A stretch of 16,907 nt of DNA from UMGS363 sp051881775 (GTDB lineage: Bacteria; Bacillota; Clostridia; Oscillospirales; Ruminococcaceae), in contig JBJEQN010000044.1 in NCBI GenBank assembly GCA_051881775.1, forward strand, positions 1-16,907, read 5' to 3'. Position 1 is the first letter of the stretch, and each line of letters opens with the position of its first letter. Made by a program: the position numbers and the translations under genes. Below, one piece after another: positions 1 to 6,087 of the stretch. The notes beneath the pieces were generated by a model. It did not search any database. It was not told the DNA's origin and worked only from the letters and a program-made list of their open reading frames with translations.

Positions 1-3000
1 TAACGAGGGAGTAAGGACCAACGGAACGTGCGTGTATCTTATCATCAACAAGGTGGTGGAGCTTCAGGTAGTACATATATCCGACGGTAACGGGGTTATC
101 GAACTTTTCGCCCGTGCGTCCGTCGTAAACTACAGTCTTACCGTCTTCTCTCATGCCTGCCTGTCTGAACATTTCTCTGATGTCTTCCTCGTGAGCGCCG
201 TCGAATACAGGGGTCATTACCTTCCAGCCAAGCTTCTTTGCAGCCATGCCAAGGTGAACTTCAAGCACCTGACCGATGTTCATACGGGAAGGAACGCCCA
301 GAGGGTTAAGAACGATGTCAAGGGGTGTGCCGTCGGGGAGAAAAGGCATATCCTCGGATTTGAGAATTCTTGAAACGACACCCTTGTTACCGTGACGACC
401 TGCCATTTTATCGCCCACGGAGATCTTACGCTTCTGTGCGATGTAGCAGCGTACCAGCATGCTTACTCCGGGAGCAAGCTCGTCGCAGTTTTCTCTTGTG
501 AATACCTTAACATCAACGATGATTCCGGCTTCACCGTGAGGTACCTTAAGGGAATTATCCCTTACTTCTCTTGCCTTTTCGCCGAAAATAGCACGGAGCA
601 GTCTTTCTTCCGCAGTAAGCTCTGTTTCGCCCTTAGGAGTTACCTTTCCGACGAGAATATCGCCTGCACGGACTTCCGCACCGATTCTTATGATACCTCT
701 GTCGTCAAGGTCCTTAAGAGCGTCCTCGCCAACGTTGGGAATATCTCTTGTGATCTCTTCGGGACCAAGCTTTGTATCTCTTGCTTCTATCTCGTATTCT
801 TCAATATGGATAGAAGTGTACATATCTTCACGGACAACACGCTCGTTAAGAAGAACGGCGTCCTCGTAGTTGTAGCCTTCCCAGGTCATGAAGCCGATAA
901 GAGCGTTCTTGCCGATAGAAATTTCGCCGTTGCAGGTCGCAGGACCGTCTGCAAGCACCTGACCAACGTGAACTTCCTCGCCTCTGTCAACGATAGGACG
1001 CTGGTTAACGCAGGTACCCTGGTTGGAACGCTTGAACTTGATAAGCTTATACTGGTGAAGTGCGCCTGTGCCGTCCTTGACAACGACCTCGTCTGCGGAA
1101 ACACGCTCAACAACGCCGTCGTGCTTGGAAACAACGCAAACGCCCGAGTCAACGGCAGCCTTGTATTCCATACCTGTGCCGACGATAGGAGCCTCTGTTT
1201 TAAGAAGAGGAACAGCCTGACGCTGCATGTTTGAACCCATGAGCGCACGGTTTGCGTCGTCGTTTTCAAGGAAGGGAATGGAAGCTGTAGCGATAGAAAC
1301 GACCATCTTAGGAGAAACGTCCATGTAGTCGATGCGTTCTCTCTCACATTCAAGTATCTGGTCGCGGTAACGAGCGTTAACGATAGGTCTTGCGAACTTG
1401 TGATCTTCGGTAAGAGGTTCGTTAGCCTGAGCAACGGTGTAATTGTCCTCCATATCGGCAGTCATGTAAACTACCTCGTCGGTAACAACGCCCGTAGCCT
1501 TGTCGACCTTTCTGTAAGGCGCTTCGATAAAGCCGTATTCGTTTATTCTTGCATAAGAAGCAAGATAGGAGATAAGTCCGATGTTAGGACCTTCAGGAGT
1601 CTCGATAGGACACATTCTTCCGTAGTGGGAGTAGTGAACGTCACGAACTTCAAATCCGGCACGGTCACGGGAAAGACCGCCGGGACCCAGGGCTGAAAGT
1701 CTTCTCTTATGAGTAAGCTCCGCAAGGGGGTTCGTCTGATCCATGAACTGGGAAAGAGGTGATGAACCGAAGAATTCCTTTATTGCGGCTGTGATAGGTC
1801 TTATATTGATGAGGGACTGGGGAGTAATGGTCTCCATATCCTGAGCCTGAATGTTCATTCTCTCACGGATAACTCTTTCCATTCTTGCAAAGCCTATCCT
1901 GAACTGGTTCTGGAGCAGCTCGCCAACGGAACGGATACGTCTGTTGCCCAGGTGGTCGATGTCGTCAACAAGACCTACGCCCTCGCAAAGGTTAAGGAAG
2001 TAGCTTACTGTAGCGTAAATATCGTCAAGAATGATGTGCTTTGGAACAAGCTCGTCCGCACGGGTCTTTACCATTTCAGCAAGCTCGTCCTTGTCTGCTG
2101 CCGTTTCAAGTATTTCCTTAAGCACCTTGAAGGAGACTTTTTCGTTTATGCCGTACTCGGCAGCGTCAAAGTCAACGTAGGGAGCAATGTCAACCATACC
2201 GTTGCCGATGACCTTAACTTCTCTTTCTTCGGTGCGGTGAGCGGATTCGCCTGTGGGAGCGGTGTAGAATTCCTTATGCTCAACGGTGAGCCAAACCTCG
2301 GAAACACCTGCCTGCTCGATCTCCATAGCCTTATCATAGGTGATAAGGTCGCCCTCGTCAGCCATTATTTCGCCCGTAAGAGGGTTTGCAACGGGACGGG
2401 AGAGGCGGTGACCGGAAATTCTGGAGCCTACGCCCAGCTTCTTGTTGTATTTATAGCGTCCGAAACGGGAAAGGTCGTATCTTTTTGCGTCAAAGAACAG
2501 CATATTAAGGTGAGCGACTGCGCTTTCCACCGTAGGAGGCTCGCCCGGACGGAGCTTCTTGTAAACTTCAAGGAGAGCTTCTTCCGTGTTCTTTGTAGGG
2601 TCTTTCTGAAGGATAGTCTGATTAAGGCGCTCGTCTGTTCCGAACATTTCTTCAATTTCGGGATCCGTACCGCAGCCGAGAGCTCTTATAAATGTTGTAA
2701 GGGGAATTTTTCTGTTTTTATCGATCCTGACATAAACAACGTCGTTGGAATCCATTTCGTATTCCAGCCATGCGCCTCTGTTAGGGATAACGGTAGACTT
2801 GAAAAGATCCTTGCCTGTCTTATCCTTTTCAACAGCGTAATAAACGCCCGGAGAACGGACAAGCTGAGAAACGATAACACGCTCCGCACCGTTGATAACG
2901 AACGTGCCGCTTTCGGTCATGAGCGGAAAATCGCCCATAAACACTTCATTTTCCTTAACGTCTCCGGTTTCCTTGTTCCAGAGAGTTGCCTTTACTCTTA

Positions 3001-3277
3001 AAGGCGCTGCATAGGTCACGTCACGTTCCTTACATTCGGCAACGGAATACTTGGGGTTTTCGTCAATTCTGTAATCAACGAAATTGAGAACGAGATTTCC
3101 GTTGTAGTCCGTAATAGCGGAAACATCTCGGAATACCTCTTTCAGTCCCTCGTCCAGAAACCATTTGTAGGAATTTTTCTGCACCTCGATGAGGTTAGGC
3201 ATGGGCAGAACTTCATCGATCTTACCGAAGCTCATACGGGTCGTTTTACCAAGCTGCACCGGCTTGACATTAACCAT
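1..3277 (-). CDS. rpoB: DNA-directed RNA polymerase subunit beta (3' end off window)
   Basis: This is the beta subunit of RNA polymerase, which forms half of the catalytic cleft and the rifampicin pocket. About 1092 codons are present; the frame is open at base 1, ending in GPYSLV, so roughly the last 100-200 residues lie outside. Translation starts MVNVKPVQLGKTTRMSFGKI. Recognisable blocks are the rifampicin region around residues 504-530 (SQFMDQTNPLAELTHKRR), then RMCPIETPEGPNIGLI, and the catalytic GDKMAGRHGNKGVVSRI. The segment before GDKMAGRHGNKG is short, as in Bacillota, lacking the long proteobacterial insertion. The ATG at 3277 is preceded by AAGGAGG (3287-3293, minus strand) with 9-nt spacing. 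Residue 507 is Pro where E. coli has Gln510; the classical resistance positions (Q, D, H, R, S) look wild type. Its upstream neighbour is a divergent gene, not rplL, so rpoB begins its own transcript. rpoC would be expected to follow off the left edge. Confidence 0.98.
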   Translation of the reverse strand, partial: MVNVKPVQLGKTTRMSFGKIDEVLPMPNLIEVQKNSYKWFLDEGLKEVFRDVSAITDYNGNLVLNFVDYRIDENPKYSVAECKERDVTYAAPLRVKATLWNKETGDVKENEVFMGDFPLMTESGTFVINGAERVIVSQLVRSPGVYYAVEKDKTGKDLFKSTVIPNRGAWLEYEMDSNDVVYVRIDKNRKIPLTTFIRALGCGTDPEIEEMFGTDERLNQTILQKDPTKNTEEALLEVYKKLRPGEPPTVESAVAHLNMLFFDAKRYDLSRFGRYKYNKKLGVGSRISGHRLSRPVANPLTGEIMADEGDLITYDKAMEIEQAGVSEVWLTVEHKEFYTAPTGESAHRTEEREVKVIGNGMVDIAPYVDFDAAEYGINEKVSFKVLKEILETAADKDELAEMVKTRADELVPKHIILDDIYATVSYFLNLCEGVGLVDDIDHLGNRRIRSVGELLQNQFRIGFARMERVIRERMNIQAQDMETITPQSLINIRPITAAIKEFFGSSPLSQFMDQTNPLAELTHKRRLSALGPGGLSRDRAGFEVRDVHYSHYGRMCPIETPEGPNIGLISYLASYARINEYGFIEAPYRKVDKATGVVTDEVVYMTADMEDNYTVAQANEPLTEDHKFARPIVNARYRDQILECERERIDYMDVSPKMVVSIATASIPFLENDDANRALMGSNMQRQAVPLLKTEAPIVGTGMEYKAAVDSGVCVVSKHDGVVERVSADEVVVKDGTGALHQYKLIKFKRSNQGTCVNQRPIVDRGEEVHVGQVLADGPATCNGEISIGKNALIGFMTWEGYNYEDAVLLNERVVREDMYTSIHIEEYEIEARDTKLGPEEITRDIPNVGEDALKDLDDRGIIRIGAEVRAGDILVGKVTPKGETELTAEERLLRAIFGEKAREVRDNSLKVPHGEAGIIVDVKVFTRENCDELAPGVSMLVRCYIAQKRKISVGDKMAGRHGNKGVVSRILKSEDMPFLPDGTPLDIVLNPLGVPSRMNIGQVLEVHLGMAAKKLGWKVMTPVFDGAHEEDIREMFRQAGMREDGKTVVYDGRTGEKFDNPVTVGYMYYLKLHHLVDDKIHARSVGPYSLV

Positions 3278-3315
3278 AGGCGGGTCCCTCCTTATTATAT
3301 TGCGGGAATAGGGTT

Positions 3316-3343
3316 ACTGTTTTCCTGCTCTGAAAAAAACAGT
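3316..3343 (-). promoter_or_regulatory. Hairpin in the rpoB leader RNA
   Basis: ACTGTTTT and AAAACAGT form a perfect 8-bp stem around a 12-nt loop in the rpoB 5' leader, about 40 nt upstream of the start codon. No U-run follows it, so it does not look like an intrinsic terminator. A leader structure or processing site is possible; no function can be read from the sequence. Confidence 0.35.
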
Positions 3344-3421
3344 TGCAATTCTGAAAGATATGTGTTATACTATATAAAAACAGTAAAACAAGCATAGAAT
3401 TGCATTATGATACAGTATATT

Positions 3422-3450
3422 ATTATACAATAGCTGTTTTCATTTGTCAA
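3422..3450 (-). promoter_or_regulatory. Consensus sigma-A promoter for rpoB
   Basis: On the minus strand, TTGACA (3445-3450) and TATAAT (3422-3427) are both perfect hexamers separated by exactly 17 nt. Transcription would start near 3415, giving a leader of about 137 nt before the rpoB ATG. A weaker candidate (TTGTTT, 16 nt, TATAAC) lies further inside the leader, near 3365-3392. Confidence 0.85.
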
Positions 3451-3537
3451 GGATTTTTTCAGATTTATCAAATATTTTAATATTTTGCACTAAATCAGGT
3501 CTGCTTTTAAGTGATTTAATGAGTAAAACGTTGTTTT

Positions 3538-3557
3538 TTACGATAAATTACGATAAA
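3538..3557. repeat. Tandem 10-bp repeat upstream of the TM2 gene
   Basis: TTACGATAAA occurs twice head to tail, exactly one helical turn apart, about 45 bases before the start of the zinc-ribbon/TM2 gene. It lies in AT-rich DNA where that gene's promoter should be, although no clear -35/-10 pair can be assigned. It could be a regulator binding site or simple AT-rich sequence. Confidence 0.4.
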
Positions 3558-3600
3558 TTTCGCTATACCTTTATTATATATTGCATGACGGAGAAATGAT

Positions 3601-4200
3601 ATGTCACGAAATTACGATGAAAATGATTCAAAGGGCTTTTACGGTCCGGACGGGGAATTTTACCCCGAAGGCTCACAGGCTGCGCAGTCAATGCGTGAAA
3701 GAAAAACGGAAGTTTACGACCGTGAGGAGCTTTACCCTAAGCGCCCCAATATAAATTACACCACATCGCCTTATCCCGGAACGGAGCCGCCTGCAAAAAA
3801 GGACGACGGTCTCCCCGACGGATACGCAGGCCCCGTTATGTACTGCAAATACTGCGGCGGAAAGATACCGGCTCAGGCGTTTGTCTGCGTACACTGCGGC
3901 TGTCAGGTGGGAACTGCCCAAACGCCGCCCCCTGCGCCCACGCCCGTGATAATTAACAACAATGTAAGCAATAATAACAACAATACCCCCGTTTATCGCC
4001 CCGTTAAGGAAAGGCATATGAAGAATAAGTGGCTGGCTTTCCTGCTGTGCCTTTTCGGCGGCGTTATCGGTCTGCACAAGTTTTATGAGGGCAAGTTCCT
4101 TATGGGTATTCTTTACCTCTGTACGGGCGGTCTTGCAGGCATAGGCGTAGTAATAGATCTTATCATACTGCTTTTCAAGCCTAACCCCTACAGCCCTTGA
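3601..4200 (+). CDS. Zinc-ribbon plus TM2-domain membrane protein
   Basis: This 199-aa protein has three parts. Residues 1-75 are hydrophilic and probably disordered. Residues 81-104 form a zinc ribbon with C82-x2-C85-x10-C96-x2-C99. After a Pro/Asn-rich linker (105-135), residues 143-191 form a TM2 domain: one hydrophobic helix, the GLHKFYEGKFLMGILYL turn typical of the family, and a second helix containing GIGVVIDLI. TM2 proteins with an N-terminal zinc ribbon are common and functionally uncharacterised in Clostridia. The start ATG has GGAG at 3590-3593, 7 nt away. There is no signal peptide, so the N-terminal part is probably cytoplasmic. The next gene starts 28 nt downstream, so the two are probably co-transcribed. 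Family assignment is firm; the cellular role is unknown. Confidence 0.88.
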   Translation: MSRNYDENDSKGFYGPDGEFYPEGSQAAQSMRERKTEVYDREELYPKRPNINYTTSPYPGTEPPAKKDDGLPDGYAGPVMYCKYCGGKIPAQAFVCVHCGCQVGTAQTPPPAPTPVIINNNVSNNNNNTPVYRPVKERHMKNKWLAFLLCLFGGVIGLHKFYEGKFLMGILYLCTGGLAGIGVVIDLIILLFKPNPYSP

Positions 4201-4228
4201 AAAAATGCTTCTTAAAAAAGGAAATCAG

Positions 4229-4861
4229 ATGGATCAGAAAGCAATTTATATCGTTTTAACGGCGACCCGAACCAAATTCGCCGGATGTATAAGATTTTTC
4301 GGCAGAACAAAATATAACCACGCCTCCGTCAGTCTTGACCCGGAGCTTACTAAAATGTATTCCTTTGCCCGTCCCCAGCAGTATTCCTTTTTCAAGGGCA
4401 GGCTCGTAAGGGAGACCCTTGACCGTTTTACTCTGGGTGGCAGATACCGTGTACCCTGCGTTGTGTTCCGCATTCCCGTCACGGACAAGCAGTATATCCG
4501 TGTGAGCGGAGCAATGCGCAGGATATATAAGGACCCCGAGTATATGTACAACCTGCTTTCGGTGCTTTCCTACCCCGTAACAAGAGGCTTTTCCACCTAC
4601 AAAGCCTTTTCCTGTATTGAATTTACGGCGTACATATTAAAATATCTTGGAATACCCCTGTCGGACAGGCTTTGGGAATACAAGCCCGACGACCTGCTTG
4701 ACATTCTTGCGGACTTTGCAGTTTTCAAAGGCGACCTTGCGGAATATATGACGGTCAAAACAAAAAGCAGAGATTATTTCTGCCCCGTTTCGCCGTATTT
4801 GTTCTTCTCCAACCTTAAAGCTGCTGTAAAAATAATATTAAGAACATTAAAGGCGGTGTAA
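4229..4861 (+). CDS. Permuted NlpC/P60-like (papain-fold, YiiX/LRAT-type) protein
   Basis: A 210-aa cytoplasmic-looking protein. An early His in YNHASVS (H31), followed by LDPELTKMYSFARP, and a later Cys in FSCIEFTAYILKYL (C129) give the His-before-Cys order of circularly permuted NlpC/P60 hydrolases (YiiX/LRAT-like). In that superfamily Cys and His form a catalytic pair acting on amide, ester or thioester bonds; substrates are unknown for most bacterial members. No signal peptide or membrane helix is obvious, which argues against a secreted cell-wall hydrolase. The start is set at 4229 because AAGGA (4218-4222) lies 6 nt before it; an in-frame ATG at 4205 lies upstream of that site and would add eight residues. 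The next gene begins two bases after the stop context, suggesting coupling. Fold assignment comes from motifs alone. Confidence 0.66.
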   Translation: MDQKAIYIVLTATRTKFAGCIRFFGRTKYNHASVSLDPELTKMYSFARPQQYSFFKGRLVRETLDRFTLGGRYRVPCVVFRIPVTDKQYIRVSGAMRRIYKDPEYMYNLLSVLSYPVTRGFSTYKAFSCIEFTAYILKYLGIPLSDRLWEYKPDDLLDILADFAVFKGDLAEYMTVKTKSRDYFCPVSPYLFFSNLKAAVKIILRTLKAV

Positions 4862-4862
4862 A

Positions 4863-5210
4863 ATGACAATACGGGATAAGATAAAACCTTTTGTTATCGT
4901 GGAATACGAGACCGGCGGCACACTTCAGCTTTACAGCGTTGAAGATTATAAGCGTGAGCTTTTCGACAGCCGCAAAAGCGAGGGCTTCACGGGCAGCTCT
5001 ACGGAATGGCGTATGCTTGCCGAGCTTTTTGCCGGTGAGGAAATGCCCGATATTCTTGACGACATACAGTTTGAAACGGAAACGGATATGTTTACGGTCT
5101 ACGCCGATGACTGCGTGCTTCTGGAGTCCTTTGCGATGCAGTTCAAAGCGGCTCTTGACAATGACGAGTATATCTATCCTCTTTTTATGCGGCTCTCGCC
5201 ATGCGAATAA
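4863..5210 (+). CDS. Small acidic protein resembling Imm51 immunity proteins
   Basis: A 115-aa acidic protein with no signal peptide or membrane segment. The middle, with GSSTEWRMLAELF, then MPDILDDIQFETETDMF, VYADD and FAMQFKAAL, follows the pattern I recall for the Imm51 family: a G-x-x-W box, then a pattern like PELLEKIEFDPEAGMF, then a short helix. Imm51 members are predicted immunity proteins of polymorphic toxin systems and often occur as orphans in gut Clostridia. The ATG is one base after the stop of the papain-fold gene, with a weak purine-rich site (AGGCGG, 4851-4856), so translational coupling is likely. No toxin with an export domain is next to it. The family call is from memory of the pattern and is moderate; it could be an unrelated small protein. 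Confidence 0.55.
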   Translation: MTIRDKIKPFVIVEYETGGTLQLYSVEDYKRELFDSRKSEGFTGSSTEWRMLAELFAGEEMPDILDDIQFETETDMFTVYADDCVLLESFAMQFKAALDNDEYIYPLFMRLSPCE

Positions 5211-5233
5211 CTTTTAAATTCGGAATTTGAATA

Positions 5234-5523
5234 AGTTTGAAGTGTGGAGAGTGAAGAGTGGAGTTGGTTTTGAATGTGGAAAGTTGAAAGTGGAAAGTGG
5301 AATTATAGGCGCTTCGCTTTAATGAATAGTGAAGAATGAATAATGAATAGTGAATAATTAAGGTGTTCGCTGCGCTCACGGATTTTAAAATAACATCGCC
5401 GCAGGCGATACCATAATTTCACTTTCAACTTTCCACATTCCAAATTTAAAATAATTCCGAATTCCGCATTCCGAATTCCGAATTCAAAACAAACTCCACT
5501 CTTCACTCTCCACACTCCAAACT
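5234..5523. repeat. 290-bp MITE-like element with 42-bp terminal inverted repeats
   Basis: Left end 5234-5275 and right end 5482-5523 are reverse complements at 40 of 42 positions (AGTTTGRAGTGTGGAGAG at the outer tips). Inside are secondary inverted modules: GTGGAAAGTTGAAAGTG near 5276-5293 and its complement near 5418-5435, a module with GCGCTTCGCT (5301-5318), an ATCGCC/GGCGAT hairpin (5396-5410) and a GAATTCCGAATTCCG tandem (about 5453-5485). There is no credible ORF, no clear target-site duplication and no transposase. The modules recur at 7909-8247 and 16641-16840. The stretch 5211-5561 holds nothing else that I can recognise. Confidence 0.8.
5342..5446 (-). repeat. 105-bp dispersed repeat, copy 1
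   Basis: Read on the minus strand, this stretch matches 16641-16745 on the plus strand at 103 of 105 positions without gaps. The differences are a GTGAAATT/GTGGAATT change and a GCGCAGCG/GCGAAGCG change. It contains the perfect hairpin ATCGCC-TGC-GGCGAT and ends in TATTCACTATTCATT. It is part of the larger element 5234-5523. Confidence 0.92.
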
Positions 5524-5561
5524 ACACAATGTATCATCCATTTTTTGTGACATAGCCTAAT

Positions 5562-5610
5562 AAAAAGTGCCGGTAAAACCGTTGTTCGGACGATCTTACC
5601 GGCGCTTTTT
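5562..5610 (-). terminator. Intrinsic terminator of the HTH gene (probably bidirectional)
   Basis: AAAAAGTGCCGGTAA (5562-5576) pairs with TTACCGGCGCTTTTT (5596-5610) around a 19-nt loop. The arms give T-runs on both strands. On the minus strand it begins right after the TAA of the HTH gene at 5611; on the plus strand it may stop read-through from the 3601-5210 genes. Confidence 0.85.
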
Positions 5611-5814
5611 TTATTGATCTTCATAAATAAGGTCTTTTATCAGACAGCCGAGGGCTTCGGCAATTGCAGCGGCCTTGACAGCTGATACTTCTTCGATAGC
5701 GCAGCCGTCACATTCTATGTTTTTAAGCTCGGTCGGGGCAATTCCGCTTTTTTCAGAAAGCTGTTCAACGGTCAGACCTTGTTTTATCCGCTGTTCTGCA
5801 ATTCTGTTTACCAT
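5611..5814 (-). CDS. Small XRE/Cro-type HTH transcriptional regulator
   Basis: A 67-aa protein consisting almost entirely of one lambda-repressor-like helix-turn-helix domain. NRIAEQRIKQGLTVEQLSEK fits helices 1-2 and SGIAPTELKNIE the turn and recognition helix; the C-terminus ALGCLIKDLIYEDQ is the usual closing helix of the family. The classical position after helix 3 carries IECDG rather than the common WE.G pattern. It would bind DNA as a dimer; the target is unknown, with autoregulation possible. AAGGGGTGATC precedes the ATG as an extended Shine-Dalgarno sequence. A terminator abuts the stop codon and a promoter lies at 5873-5901, so the gene is a self-contained unit, divergent from the lipoprotein gene. 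Confidence 0.82.
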   Translation of the reverse strand: MVNRIAEQRIKQGLTVEQLSEKSGIAPTELKNIECDGCAIEEVSAVKAAAIAEALGCLIKDLIYEDQ

Positions 5815-5819
5815 TTTTC

Positions 5820-5848
5820 GTGATCACCCCTTTCCGCTTTTTGGTGAT
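5820..5848 (-). promoter_or_regulatory. Inverted repeat overlapping the HTH ribosome binding site
   Basis: ATCACC (5823-5828) and GGTGAT (5843-5848) are inverted repeats 14 nt apart, and GTGATCAC (5820-5827) is a perfect palindrome. On the minus-strand mRNA the GGTGAT end is part of the Shine-Dalgarno sequence, so pairing would mask it. It may equally be a DNA operator for the regulator itself. Confidence 0.4.
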
Positions 5849-5872
5849 GTCTCTTTAATATATGTAGAGATT

Positions 5873-5901
5873 ATTTTACATCTTTTATGTACAAAAATCA
5901 A
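5873..5901 (-). promoter_or_regulatory. Promoter of the HTH gene
   Basis: On the minus strand, TTGATT (5896-5901) and TAAAAT (5873-5878) are separated by exactly 17 nt. Transcription would start near 5866, leaving a leader of about 50 nt. The match is good but not perfect. Confidence 0.55.
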
Positions 5902-6087
5902 CAAAAAGGGAACTAAAGGTATAAAAAACGGAATGAAATGCAATAAAATCACTTTTTGGAATAGGTATTACACTTTTCTACGCACGGAAATCGTATTGTA
6001 ACTATTTGTAATACCCTTGAAATTGCTATTTATAAGGCAGTATGTTATCCTATTTATAACAAGATGACACAATACGGGGGTATAACA

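Noticed and set aside
392..3001. Long plus-strand open frames (392-1234, 1952-3001) across the rpoB region
   Set aside because: They lie opposite the uninterrupted rpoB frame, have no ribosome sites and encode no recognisable protein.
5185..5515. Minus-strand frames of 64 and 70 codons
   Set aside because: They fall in the repeat element and consist of translated GGAATT/GTGGAAAG repeats.
6064..6087. Upstream ATG for the lipoprotein
   Set aside because: It would place eight extra residues before the signal peptide, and the GGGGG ribosome site lies inside that stretch, fitting the ATG at 6088.
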